This document shows, piece by piece, positions 39,884 to 51,334 of a DNA stretch of 64,000 nt. The stretch comes from Spisula solida. Lineage: Eukaryota; Mollusca; Bivalvia; Venerida; Mactridae. How positions within the stretch are numbered: the stretch's first letter is position 1; every line of letters starts with the position of its first letter. The stretch is taken from NCBI GenBank assembly GCA_947247005.1, contig OX365952.1:3432501-3496500 (forward strand). Reading direction: 5' to 3'. The translations under genes were made by a program, and so were the position numbers. The notes below the pieces were generated by a model, which was given only the letters and a program-made list of their open reading frames with translations, had not been told where the DNA came from and made no database searches.

Positions 39884-40110
39884 TTAAGCCTATGTCCAAC
39901 TGAGGAATTCCACATCGGCGATGCTCTCCCGATATTTTCAGATTCCACCCGATTCATCACAATTCCTTCCGATATCACAAACTGTCTCATGACTTCCCGG
40001 AAGCTTTTCCTAGACCACGAGGAACCTGTTCCCGATGTCCTGATAACTCATTAATGTACATCGGGAGTACATCGCCGAGGGAAACAATGCTTAGTGGTAC
40101 CTAGGCTTAA
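39884..40110. mobile_element. CCTAGG...GTGG element, copy 2
   Basis: TTAAGCCTATGTCCAACTGA at the left and GTGGTACCTAGGCTTAA at the right are inverted. ATTCCACATCGGCGATGCTC and TCGGGAGTACATCGCCGAGG form a subterminal palindrome. Collinear with 10934-11145 and 57590-57735. Confidence 0.75.
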
Positions 40111-40157
40111 CCATTTAACCGTTCGAACGTTCGGTTACCAATGTACATATGTGCGAG

Positions 40158-40403
40158 TATATCGCTGGCTTAGAAGGAGAAGGTCGTATGTGCTACTAAC
40201 GACCTTATACGACTCATGCATATTTTAAATCTGCACCACGGGGTGCTTCTTATGAGCCTATTTTCATGAAAATTGGAACTAATCATGTTGTTTAAAAAGC
40301 TTGTTTTTCAATAAGTAAAGAGTAGTTTTCAGACAGTTTTTTCTTGTTTTCTTAAAACATCGATTTTGTACTTACGACCTTTTCATTCTAAGCCAGCAAT
40401 ATA
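40158..40403. mobile_element. TATATCGCTGGCTTAGAA element, full copy
   Basis: Left TATATCGCTGGCTTAGAAGG with AAGGTCGTATG and right GTACTTACGACCTT then TTCTAAGCCAGCAATATA are terminal inverted repeats of about 35 bp. Relatives at 17217 and 18755. Confidence 0.75.
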
Positions 40404-40585
40404 GACTGTAGACAGAAAGCTACACCTATAATTATTAAGGTATATTGGAATGCTCAAAGTGAAAAGTCCATGGAGGGGCACGTTACATGTTCTCGATGGT
40501 TTACGATTTCAAAAAAAAAATCCAAAAAATGAAGCATTTTGTAAAAATGTCGTGAACCAGACTAATTCCATTATTACATGCGGAG

Positions 40586-41147
<562 letters not shown>

Positions 41148-41269
41148 AAACAGCAGAGCATTGAGTCTGAAGAACATGACTTTATACGTGTAACCCTGAA
41201 GCTGGGTATATGATTTTTGATGGTTGTAAGCAAAAAAAATCGGACTGGGGAGATTTTCTAGTTTGTTAG

Positions 41270-41345
41270 CAAACGCTGAAATGTTCAGAGCCCGGAGAGG
41301 ATTCGAACCAGGGTGCTGTTTCTTTATCAAAGCACTATCGGAAAT
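41270..41345 (-). mobile_element. tRNA-like 3' part (SINE remnant)
   Basis: On the minus strand GGTTCGAATCC (plus 41299-41309), a perfect box B, is followed by TCTCCGGGCTC, a tRNA acceptor-like end. A box A-like GATAGTGCTTTG lies upstream but the stems do not close, so it is not called a tRNA gene. Confidence 0.4.
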
Positions 41346-41479
41346 CGAAGTTTACAATTTCCGTAAGTGTTTAGATAAAACAGTACCCAGGTTATTCCGG
41401 ATTGGCAGCCGAGAGCATTATCAAGTCGGTCAAAATCTGGGATGAACTCTGTTTGACTCTTTTTTAACCGATAAGAACG

Positions 41480-41860
41480 ACTTCACATGAAAATCAGGGG
41501 AGCAAACTCTGTAGTACAAGAGTTACTTCCCCTGATGTCAGGGGAGGAAGCTCTGTTTGTCTAATATTAAGTCGGTAAGAGTGACTTCCCCTGAAAATAA
41601 GGTGAGGCAACTATGTAGTACAAGAATTACTTCCCCTGGTGTCAGGGGAGGCAATTCTGTTTGACTAATTTTAAGTAGGTAAGAGTTGCCTCCCCTAAAA
41701 ATAAGGGGAGGTAACTCTGTAGTACAAAGAGTTACTTCCCTTTATATCAGGGGTAGAATCTCTATTTGACTAATATTTAGTCGGTTAGAGTAATTTTACC
41801 TGAAAAACAGGGAGTAAAAATTGGGGCCAATCACCCCAAGTGGAAGAGTGACTTCCCTTT
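41480..41860. repeat. 104-105-bp tandem repeat, about 3.5 copies
   Basis: GTTACTTCCCCTG.TGTCAGGGGAGG anchors at about 41523, 41627 and 41732. Each unit contains two or three short CTTCCCCTGA/TCAGGGGAGG hairpins. Confidence 0.85.
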
Positions 41861-42347
41861 GATAACAATGTCGGGGATCATTGACACATATATACCACCG
41901 CTAAATAACTTTCTATTCAAATGCATAAATTATGCATATTGATGTACATGTTTGTATGTTCTTGTTCAATAAATCTTATATTGATAAATGCGATAAAATT
42001 TCATGGAAAGCTTAAATATGTTTTATAGATACAACATGTATTGTTTTTTAATGATTCCTGTGAAATAAACGAAGGTTGAAAGAGATATTAGTGAATATAT
42101 TAAATCTGTTATCAGAACTGTACGTTTCGTATACAATATACGTGCCCCCCATATAAACTATTTAAATACCTACTTAAATTCACCTATACTAGAAAATAAC
42201 AATACAACACCCGTCTCATTATTTGTGTACAGGTTATGTATTAATATTGTATAAATTATGATATGTCTAGATTACAGATCATGTTGTTGGTAGTCTTTAA
42301 ATACTTCAAATTATCTGGTTTATAAATTGTGTTCAGTGTACTGTTCG

Positions 42348-42425
42348 TTTAGCGCCATTCCTCAATGGCCAGCCATATATATATATATATATATATATAG
42401 CTGGCCATTGAGGAATGGCGCTAAA
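42348..42425. repeat. Perfect 26-bp inverted repeat around a (TA)n loop
   Basis: TTTAGCGCCATTCCTCAATG...GCCAGC (42348-42373) is exactly complementary to 42400-42425, separated by a 26-nt loop that is almost pure TA; another (TA)n follows to about 42450. It would form a cruciform. Confidence 0.97.
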
Positions 42426-42463
42426 TATATATATATATATATATATATATCGAAGATGTGTTA

Positions 42464-42886
42464 TCACGTAGGCTGTTTTATGCGTTCTATTATTCTATAG
42501 TTATGGTGGCCGTATGAACGGGGTCCAGAAATATATTCGGCAGTTCCTAAATTTAATACTGCATGTACCTTCTTTCCGAATTTTAGAAGATATGTCTTCT
42601 GATCGGAACTTTCCGTACACCCTTCACATGATGATACGATCACCTGTGGTGAGGCGTGCTTCTTTGTAATTACATGACTTTTTGTAGATGTACGTACGGT
42701 CTGTGTCACATCAGCCTTTCGATAGTCGTACACCTCACTATGATTACTGTTTGATGAACTCCCATTACCCACAGAGAGAAACATTACGACTGTCAAGGGC
42801 ATTTCCAGCCCATTTGACACGTGGTGGACCGAAGGGCTATCGCCTCGGTGTGACATTCTGCCCATGTTTGACAATAATGATGTCAT
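42464..42886 (-). CDS. Open frame of 140 codons, uncertain gene
   Basis: ATG at 42886 to TGA at 42464. Composition is protein-like (LTVVMFLSVGNGSSSNSNHS, VIVSSCEGCTESSDQKTYLL, KFGKKVHAVLNLG) and not repeat-derived, but I recognise no domain. A TATA-like TATATAA lies about 40 bp upstream on the minus strand, and a SINE fragment (42935-43055) just beyond. It could be a small single-exon gene, a 3' exon of an unseen gene, or chance. Confidence 0.3.
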   Translation of the reverse strand: MTSLLSNMGRMSHRGDSPSVHHVSNGLEMPLTVVMFLSVGNGSSSNSNHSEVYDYRKADVTQTVRTSTKSHVITKKHASPQVIVSSCEGCTESSDQKTYLLKFGKKVHAVLNLGTAEYISGPRSYGHHNYRIIERIKQPT

Positions 42887-42934
42887 TCAGTCTGACATAA
42901 TAAAAATTGTGATAGTTATATAATAGTGGACTCA

Positions 42935-43055
42935 TATTTGGCAGTCGCCCGGTAATAAGAGAATGAATTCTGGAGGTACTGTGTGCACAATTATAAGTCC
43001 TGTAAGTCAAAATTGGCTGACCCACTCAATAGAGGTGGCTTTACTAATAAATGCG
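42935..43055 (+). mobile_element. SINE fragment, second copy of the 5818-6060 family
   Basis: CGCCCGGTAATAAGAGAATG, GGAGGTACTGTGTGCACAAT and CAAAATTGGCTGACCCACTC match the body of the element at 5818-6060 read on its minus strand, including the AATAAA-type end. The tRNA-like head is missing. Confidence 0.7.
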
Positions 43056-43527
43056 TTCATTCAGATCGAGTGTTTACACATCAGTGAACTTCAACAAACG
43101 GTCGTTTAATTCTATATAGAATCTACCATTTTATAGGCCAAATAAATTATGTATTGGTCTGCAAAAGGGCAACATAAATTATGTAAGCTTACGACAGTGC
43201 GTTTTGCCTCAAAATATGTTTATTTCAATTGTACATAATTATATATATAATGTATGTATACACTATTATAAAATAAAGGGAGTTATTCAGATAGCATATC
43301 GTAAGTACTAGGAAATTGATATCTTTCAACAAACAATGCGTATACTCCCCCATTTGACACATGATAATGTTATTTATATAATTATATATACATATATATA
43401 CCAAAGTACAAGTGTCAATTGATCTCATTATTTGTGACTCGCTTAAAATATCATTGTTCTTCCTTGTTAAGATGTATACAAACTTACTGTAGTGGATTAC
43501 TATGTAATGTAACATATTCAATTAACC

Positions 43528-43990
43528 ATGGTGAATCATACGGTGGCTTTCGGGGATTATAACGCCTTCATAACTGGCGGCAGCAGCTGCCTGTCTATAG
43601 CAGGAGGGCTTCTTATATTGGTGACGTATTTTACTGGCAAACCGCAAGTAAAAAATTTCACCAGACTTTTACTCGTTTATTTAACCGTCGCTGATCTCTT
43701 GACGGCCACTGGAAATCTTGTAGCGGCAATACGATATGGCGTAGTTCATGGTGTGAGGAATCATAAGGAACATTGCTTGGATGATAATGGTACAACGATG
43801 CCGCCCGAGAAGGAGCTACACGCATTATGCAAAGCACAAAGTGTTGTTACCACCTTTTCTAATTTAGCTTCGTTCTGGTGGACTACGATAATAGCTATTC
43901 ATCTATGGTCATCCGTCGTTTTGAAGACACGGAAAACGGAATCCCGTTGCTTTCATATTATCTACCATGTGATGAGCTGGGGCATACCGT
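43528..43990 (+). CDS. GPR157: GPR157 exon 1
   Basis: ATG at 43528 in AACCATGG context; donor CCGT|GTAAGT after 43990, phase 1. Covers the extracellular N-terminus (one NHT sequon), TM1-TM3 and most of TM4. An insertion-like loop (NHKEHCLDDNGTTMPPEKEL) between TM2 and TM3 is longer than in vertebrates. Confidence 0.93.
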
Positions 43991-46900
43991 GTAAGTTTGT
44001 TAATTAATATATAATAATACTCTATCTAGTATTCTAGCATAGCACGTGAGATTTGCCTTCTTTGCGTATATTGAGCTTACCATATTTTATTACCGCGATA
44101 AAATATAGCTGATTGGTGACGTCACGTTTGACGTCATATACTATGACAAATGACGTAACGGTGACGGTAACGTTCCTAGGGAAGAAAGTAGTTTGACGAC
44201 CTGTCATGTTGTGGTATAAATGGCAGAGCATTGGCGATGTTAAAATCGAAATAATAAATAGGAGCTGAGCTTTGTTGTGTTATAAAATATAGGCACTCGT
44301 TTGAATGCGTACATTAAATCACTCGTGCTACGCACTCGTGATTTAATTACTACGCATCCAAACATGTGCAGCCTATATTTTATTTCGCAACAAAACATAG
44401 CAACGTATTAATTATTTCTTAATCAATGTAGATCTAATAAACTGAGCTTCAGATATGATTTGTTTTACGTATTAGTTATATTCTTACACAATCTATCACG
44501 TTTATCGTACTATCAAACGACGTATTCATGGAGTAAAGGCAAATTCGTAGAGTATAGTGTGATACGCTTTGGTTGTTGATTTTTATGTCACTATTTGTTT
44601 CTTTTATAAAATATGTACTTATAGCCTAATTGGACCAACCCCTCTGTAATAGGTAAACAATGGTATAGTGTATTTGGACCAACCTCCGTAATAGGTAAAC
44701 AATAGTATAGTGTATTTGGACCAACCCCTCTGTAAAAGGTAAACAATGGTATAGTGTATTTGGACCAACCCCTCTGTAATAGGTAAACAATGGTATAGTG
44801 TATTTGGACCAACCTCTCCGTAATAGGTAAACAATGGTATAGTGTATTTGGACCAAACCTCCGTAATAGGTAAACAATGGTATAGTGTATTTGGACCAAA
44901 CCTCCGTAATAGGTAAACAATGGTATAGTGTATTTGGACCAACCCCTCTGTAATAGATAAACAATGGTATAGCGTATTTGGACCAACCCCTCTGTAATAG
45001 GTTTTTATTTTTTAAAATATGTACTTATAGCCTAATTGGACCAACCCCTCTGTAATAGGAAAACAATGGTATAGTGTGTTTGGACCAACTCTCCGTAATA
45101 GGTAAGCTATGGTATAGTGTATTTGGACCAACCTCCGTAATAGGTAAACAATGGTATAGTGTATTTGGACCAACCTCCGTAATAGGTAAACAATGGTATA
45201 GTGTATTTGGACCAACCTCTACGTAATAGGTAAACAATGGTATAGTGTATTTGGACCAAACCTCCGTAATAGGTAAACAATGGTATAGTGTATTTGGACC
45301 AACCTCTCCGTACTAGGTAAACAATGGTATAGTGTATTTGGACCAACCCCTCTGTAATAGGTAAGCAATGGTATAGTGTATTTGGACCAAACCTCCGTAA
45401 TAGGTAAACAATGGTATAGTTTATTTGGACCAACCTCTCCGTACTAGGTAAACAATGGTATAGTGTATTTGGACAAAACCTCCGTGATAGGTAAACAATG
45501 GTATAGTGTATTTGGACCAACCCCTCTGTAATAGATAAACAAAGGTATAGCGTATTTGGACCAACCCCTCTGTAAAAGGTTTCTTTTATAAAATATGTAC
45601 TTATAGCCTAATTGGACCAACCCCTCTGTAATAGGAAAACAATGGTATAGTGTATTTGGACCAAACCTCCGTAATGGGTAAACAATGGTATAGTGTATTT
45701 GGACCAACCCCTCTGTAATAGGTAAACAATGGTATAGCGTATTTGGACCAACCCACCTGTAATAGGTAAACAATGGTATAGTGTATTTGGACCAAACCTC
45801 CGTAATGGGTAAACAATGGTATAGTGTATTTGGACCAAACCTCCGTAATGGGTAAACAATGGTATAGTGTATTTGGACCTACCCCCCTGTAATAGGTAAA
45901 CAATGGTATAGTGTATTTGGACCAAACCTCCGTAATGGGTAAACAATGGTATAGTGTATTTGGACCAAACCTCCGTAATGGGTAAACAATGGTATAGTGT
46001 ATTTGGACCAACCCCCCTTGTAATAGGTAAACAATGGTATAGTGTATTTGGACCAAACCTCCGTAATAGGTAAACAATGGTATAGTGTATTTGGACCAAC
46101 CCCCCTGTAATAGGTAAACAATGGTTTAGTGTATTTGGACCAAACCTCCGTAATGGGTAAACAATGGTATAGTGTATTTGGACCAAACCTCCGTAATGGG
46201 TAAACAATGGTATAGCGTATTTGGACCAAACCTCCGTAATGGGTAAACAATGGTATAGCGTATTTGGCCCAAACCTCCGTAATGGGTAAACAATGGTATA
46301 GCGTATTTGGACCAAACCTCCGTAATGGGTAAACAATGATATAGCGTATTTGGACCAAACCTCCGTAATGGGTAAACAATGGTATAGCGTATTTGGACCA
46401 ACCCCCCTGTAATAGGTAAACAATGGTATAGTGTATTTGGACCAAACCTCCGTAATGGGTAAACAATGGTATAGCGTATTTGGACCAAACCTCCGTAATA
46501 GGTAAACAATGGTATAGTGTATGTGGACCAACCTCTCCGTAATAAGTAAACAATGGTATAGTGTATTTGGACCAACCCCTCTGTAATAGGTAAACAATGG
46601 TATAGTGTTTTTGGACCAACCCTTCGTAATAGGTAAACAATGGTATAGTGTATTTGGACCAACCCCTCTGTAATAGGTAAACAAAGGTATAGCGTATTTG
46701 GACCAACCCCTCTGTAATAGGTTTCTTTTATAAAATATGTACTTATAGCCTAATTGGACCAACCCCTCAGTAATAGGTAAACAATGGTATAGTGTTTTTG
46801 GACAAACCCTTCGTAATAGGTAAACAATGGTATAGTGTATTTGGACCAACCCCTCTGTTATAGGTAAACAATGGTATAGCGTATTTGGACCAACCCCTCC

Positions 46901-49217
46901 GTAATAGATCAACAATGGTATAGTGTATTTGGACCAACCCCTCCGTAATAGGTAAACAATGGTATAGTGCATTTGGATCAAACCCCCATGTAATAGGTAA
47001 ACAATGGTATAGTGTATTTGGACCTACCCTCTCCAATAGGTAAACAATGATATAGTGTATTTGGATCCACCCTCTGTAAAAGGTAGACAATGGTATAGTG
47101 CATTTGGACCTACACTCTGTAATAGGTAGACATGTAAGTGTATAGCGTATTTGGACCAACCCCTCTGTAATAGCTAAACAATGGTATAGTGTATTTGGAC
47201 CAACCCCTCCGTAATAAGTAAACAATGGTATAGTGCATTTGGACCAACCCCTCCGTAATAAGTAAACAATGGTATAGTGTATTTGGACCAACCCCTCCGT
47301 AATAAGTAAACAATGGTATAGTGTATTTGGACCAACCCCTCCGTAATAAGTAAACAATGGTATAGTGTATTTGGACCAACCCCTCCGTAATAAGTAAACA
47401 ATGGTATAGTGTATTTGGACCAACCCCTCCGTAATAGGTAAACAATGGTAAAATTAGCGAGTGGTTTTCGTTCAGAAAAGCTACGAACTGACTACCTGTG
47501 ATTGAGTCTTACTTTTTCAGTTTTCATTGTTCTGCACCTTCTTTTGAAAGACTATCTCGGTGAAGATTTTTGTTTTGGCACGGGAGTTTGGTGCGGCATA
47601 AAAAGCGACCTTGATCATGAAACTATAGAGTTGTGGATGTATGTGGCTGATATAGGGTGGCAATTGACGTGTTACGTTGGAACCTGTTTTCTGTACATAC
47701 ATCTGAAAGTATATCTGGTAATTACTGAAATTAATCTTAATTACCTTTATTTAACTTATCGACCACAGGTAACTGTATCATTGGTTAAGAGTAAAAAATA
47801 AAAATAATTCATGATTTACAATATTTAAAAATTAAAAAATGTTTTGTTTTACTCTTTACCACAATGATACAGTTACCTGTGTTATCGACGGCTTCACTTC
47901 AAAATGTCAAATTGCTACATCATTGTAATCGTAAAGACGATGCGTATCTTTCCACAAAAGGCCGAAGACATCGTCCAATCAGAAAAGCCTACAAAGGCAT
48001 GTTTGTGGTAGCAGTTCACCAAAACTGCTGTATCGTCGGCATATCGTAGTAGTAGAAAGGTACAAGTACGACTTCTGTGACACGTGGTTTGACCTGCTAC
48101 ATGTGAAAAGACCGAATATGTACCAAATATTTGAAGCCAAATACCGAACATGCATTTTTTTATAAAATGTACAGGTCTTTTCCTCAAAATAAGTTAGTAT
48201 AAATTAAAACTAATTCTCTTTTTTGGTATTTTATTTAAAAAAGCGTTACTATCTTAACTGAAAAAACATTGAAGCCGAAACGTCGGTAAAATAATGAAAG
48301 TATATGTACAGTCCAGCCTCTGTAGAACAATAATCTTCGGGCCTGCAAATATTCGCCGTTGTTTGGTTGTTGCTCTGCAGAAGTGACATTTATACATGAA
48401 GTAAAATATATAACGGCTTAAAGAAATTTAAAAGGTGTTGTTGTAGAGAGGTTGTTGCTCTACAGAGGATGTACTGTAACTATGAATTATGTGCTTGCCC
48501 TGAAATGTGTAATCTTAATGTGTAATAAAAGAGCGGTAGCCTAGAGGTAGGGCCCGCGCTTCGGGATTGAGAGGTCCCGGGTTCAACCCCCGTCTGGACC
48601 ACTGGTTAATTTCTTTCAGCACTCGACCAAGGTGTGAATTGGTACCTGTGAGGACTGTGTCTGAACATGTTCGATAGTCCTGGGCGCCGCAGATCGATGT
48701 TGGCTGCACACCCACCAGGAGAGAAATAGCCTCCCCAGGGAGACTCGAACGCAGATTTCCATAGGTAGCCCAATTACCAGGGGAAGTTAAAATTACAAAG
48801 GGTGGCCGAAAGTCTGAACTGCTGAAAGCAGCACTAGAAATTTTGTAACTTAACTTAAATTATCTTCTGCAGACACTGCGATACCGTGGACACAGACTGG
48901 GACTGGTGTCGGGTAGTTTACGAAACGAAGATGAAAACTTCTTATTCATCTGGTTGCTGATATATGCGCTGAAGTTATGGGGAATGTTGCGTTTTTTTAT
49001 CACGACGTACGTTTCAAACCAAACACTAGCTAATCATCACCTTAGTCAATTCTTGGATTTTTTGCTGATTATGCAAAGCTACGGGGCCAGTGGACAAGCA
49101 TTTTGGAATTGTGTGTTATTTTGTTTTCTTGATAAAACAGTACGACAGTCGATGAAGGGGTGGGTATGTAGAAATGGAGATGAGGACGAAGGGAAACCAT
49201 TGTTAAATTCATCTTGA
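43528..49217 (+). CDS. GPR157: GPR157-type seven-transmembrane receptor, complete
   Basis: Exons 43528-43990, 47521-47717 and 48873-49217 splice in phase to 334 residues, against 335 in human GPR157. TM1 SCLSIAGGLLILVTYF; TM2 LLLVYLTVADLLTATGNLV; TM3 VVTTFSNLASFWWTTIIAIH; TM4 spans the exon 1/2 junction (IIYHVMSWGIP|FFIVLHL), matching vertebrate FHVVSWGVP; second extracellular loop with FGTGVWCGI; TM5 WQLTCYVGTCFLYI; TM6 FLFIWLLIYALKLWGMLRFF; TM7 LDFLLIMQSYGASGQAFWNC. The tail is short. GPR157 is an orphan receptor of the cAMP-receptor-like group, reported on primary cilia and Gq-coupled in vertebrates. The start has a good context (AACCATGG). Identification is by motif match from memory; ligand unknown. 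Confidence 0.93.
44278..44395. repeat. GPR157: Fold-back palindrome in GPR157 intron 1
   Basis: AAAATATAGGC...CATTAAATCACTCGTG (from 44285) is complementary to CACTCGTGATTTAATTA...GCCTATATTTTAT (to 44392), apex GCTACGCA. Same design as the palindromes at 24415 and 57021. Confidence 0.85.
44630..47445. repeat. GPR157: 43/44-bp minisatellite, about 65 copies, in GPR157 intron 1
   Basis: Units are TAGGTAAACAATGGTATAGT then GTATTTGGACCAACCCCTCT and variants. The block TTTTATAAAATATGTACTTA followed by TAGCCTAATTGGACC recurs at about 44606, 45010, 45585 and 46727, showing that larger blocks were duplicated. Frames of up to 457 codons through it are artefacts. Intron 1 is therefore mostly satellite. 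Confidence 0.97.
47521..47717 (+). CDS. GPR157: GPR157 exon 2
   Basis: Acceptor CTTACTTTTTCAG ends at 47520; donor TATCTG|GTAATT after 47717. Covers the end of TM4, second extracellular loop and TM5, ending HLKVYL. A MITE with target duplication lies 46 bp past the donor. Confidence 0.93.
47764..47881. mobile_element. CACAGGTAACTG MITE, intact copy, 118 bp
   Basis: Perfect 20-bp terminal inverted repeats (CACAGGTAACTGTATCATTG and complement) with a perfect 8-bp target duplication TTATCGAC at 47756-47763 and 47882-47889. The inner arms continue to pair (GGTTAAGAGTAAAA against TTTTACTCTTTACC). An 8-bp duplication fits hAT. Confidence 0.95.
48309..48476. mobile_element. CAGT(A/C)CA.CCTCTGTAGA MITE, full copy
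   Basis: TA|CAGTCCAGCCTCTGTAGAAC left and TTGCTCTACAGAGGATGTACTG|TA right. GCCTGCAAATATTCGCCGTT inside matches GAGCTGCAAATATTGGTCATT of the element at 54946. Lies in GPR157 intron 2. Confidence 0.85.
48531..48858 (+). mobile_element. tRNA-derived SINE ending next to GPR157 exon 3
   Basis: Head 48531-48600: box A-like TAGCCTAGAGGTAGGG, anticodon-like GCGCTTCGGGAT, box B-like GGGTTCAACCCCC and the 3' end CGTCTGGACC. The body has GGTACCTGTGAGGAC and CCTCCCCAGGGAGACTCG. The tail TAACTTAACTTAAATTA runs into the polypyrimidine tract of the exon 3 acceptor 14 bp away. The 5' acceptor strand is not intact. Confidence 0.75.
48873..49217 (+). CDS. GPR157: GPR157 exon 3 and stop
   Basis: Acceptor TATCTTCTGCAG ends at 48872; TGA at 49215-49217. 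Encodes the third intracellular loop (TLRYRGHRLGLVSGSL), TM6, TM7 and tail. A polyadenylation signal AATAAA lies at 49306-49311. Confidence 0.93.
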   Translation, partial: TLRYRGHRLGLVSGSLRNEDENFLFIWLLIYALKLWGMLRFFITTYVSNQTLANHHLSQFLDFLLIMQSYGASGQAFWNCVLFCFLDKTVRQSMKGWVCRNGDEDEGKPLLNSS

Positions 49218-49305
49218 TCAGCGAAATATGTTACAAGTAAAACGGAGACTTAACAATTGCAAACAATTAAATTGGCTAGAATTTACTATCCATTACATCT
49301 AAATC

Positions 49306-49311
49306 AATAAA
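49306..49311 (+). promoter_or_regulatory. GPR157: Polyadenylation signal of GPR157
   Basis: AATAAA 89 bp after the stop codon, the first on this strand, giving a 3' UTR of about 110 bp. Confidence 0.55.
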
Positions 49312-49484
49312 TGTTCGTCTATATACACATGTATAGCTGCTGGTGTTTACCAATGTGAGTGTGTTTGCCAATTTATATTGAGATCGGCCGATTAACGACA
49401 CTTGTTTTATACATTTTGCAATCGAAGGCAAGTAATCGCTCATTATATCGATTGTTATAATATAATCATATGTATTTGAGTGCT

Positions 49485-49525
49485 GAGTGCTGAGTGCTGA
49501 GTGCTGAGTGCTGAGTGCTGAGTGT
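49485..49525. repeat. 7-bp tandem repeat (GTGCTGA)n
   Basis: About six perfect copies. Confidence 0.95.
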
Positions 49526-49939
49526 AGGTATTGGTTGTAATTCTGGGCCCAGTACACGGAACTCAATGGTGGATTTACTCTTCATAGGTTAGGGTACGAG
49601 TATCCATAATAGGGTGTTAAAACCCGACTATTCGATTTGCTTGGACACAAAGGGAGAGCAATCCATTATATTACAACGGTATTATCCAGGCTAATTACTT
49701 CCCTTTTATTTTATGGCCCGTAACTGATCAGGCTAGCATGTTTGTAGTGACTTTGTGTCTCATGTAGTGACACAAACAACCAGCACAGTACCACTACTCT
49801 AGCACTGATCAGCACTAATTAGTACTGTAATAAGATTGTGAGATTTGCGGCTAGTTTACGCTCGGAATGAGGTATTAATTAACAATATGCGGACCAGCAG
49901 TCACATTGTACCCGACCACTTTCACAGTGTTTAAACGGG

Positions 49940-50198
49940 CAACTTCCGGCTATTGCAATAAGTCATACACGTGGAAATGTATAGTATCCCAATAAGTCAT
50001 ACATTGACCGTAAATCACAGAAAGTCATACAAGTTGAATTGTATACTAGTATTTAGTATCCCAATACGTCATAGAGTGACCGGAAATCACAATAGAGAGA
50101 CAAAGTCACATCGTATTTATATAAACCTAATCAATGTATGGCTTATTGGGCGACTATACCATTCAACTAGTTTGACTTATTGCGATAACCGGAAGTTG
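49940..50198. mobile_element. CAACTTCCGG MITE, 259 bp
   Basis: CAACTTCCGGCTATTGCAAT then AAGTCA at the left, TGACTTATTGCGATAACCGG then AAGTTG at the right: terminal inverted repeats of about 25 bp. Interior has further AATAAGTCATAC blocks. Related to the 78-bp array at 36787-37100. Confidence 0.8.
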
Positions 50199-50587
50199 AC
50201 TCGTTTCTACAATGTGAGTCGTGTGTGCTTACAAGTATACCGGAGACAAATTAACGTATTTTACTCGACGCATTATAAATTATATACAAAATGTACCATA
50301 ATGTTTATACATGTAACATCGTATGTTGTATTTTCACAAGTTAAGCTAGGGCGTTGTTGTCAAGTGCATCATAGAAACAACTTCAAGTATATTTGAAAAC
50401 AAATCTAGTAAACACGAAAATAATTGCAGGCGTGACTCCTGTGAAAATATAATGCAACACACTTATATTCTTCACAGATTTGCGACTACCTACCCACACA
50501 CATATAATTCATATCCTTGTTCTTTATAACATTGGTCATTTATTTGCTATATTTTCATGACGGTAATGCGTGAATTGAGTGGAATAA

Positions 50588-50715
50588 AATGTTGTTGCTG
50601 TTGTCGTTGTTGTTGTTATCGTCGTTGTTGTTGTTGTTATCGTCGTTGTTGTTGTTGTTATCGTCGTTCTTGTTGTTGTCGTCGTCGTTGCTGTTGTTGT
50701 TATTGTTGTTGTATA
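50588..50715. repeat. (TTG)n/(TCG) trinucleotide microsatellite
   Basis: Impure GTT/GTC run, with the Thr-Thr frame on the minus strand being an artefact. Confidence 0.95.
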
Positions 50716-51334
50716 AATCACCCTAATTGATATGGGATGATTGTAAAATATGATGCCTTCCTATTCGGACAAGCAATAGCATGCAATAACATGATTGACC
50801 CATTTTTCTCTGTGATTAAATAGAGAGATGATATTTCATCTTTCAGGCACGAGTTTCACCATTAATATTTACTGGTATTGACTTCACTGACACTTTCTAA
50901 CGTTTCTATCTCAAACAAGTAATATATCACCGTCACTCATGTTTGCCGACAATAACACGATTCTAGCAATCTTACACTGTAAATGGATTCATAAACAAGT
51001 CCTAATTGGATTCCGTCTAGTGGCTTTTTACAGCCCGGTCTGTATCGCTACTACAGCTTAGTGAACTAGATTGGCCATGGTATAATCCACTCTAAGATTA
51101 TAGACCGGGAACCAGATTAGAATGGATATAGTAAACTCCACTTCTATCGAGCTACTGGATTCCGGTTCCAATAATCAGAACCTTGAACGGTTGTATACGT
51201 TTGTCAAGTATACTCAACATATTTACAAACACAATGATCAGTATAAAAAATAACGTTCAACTCGTTCATAGGTCACTTTCTTAATCATGCCGTAATTCAT
51301 TATTCCATATTGGTGATAAATGACATGAACTTTA

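Noticed and set aside
45608..46981. 457-codon minus-strand open frame and its overlapping partners in the 44630-47445 array
   Set aside because: They read through a 43/44-bp satellite in several frames with the same short peptide patterns; no gene structure, and the region is inside a GPR157 intron.
49971..50396. 141-codon plus-strand frame
   Set aside because: Half of it is the CAACTTCCGG MITE; the rest shows no domain.
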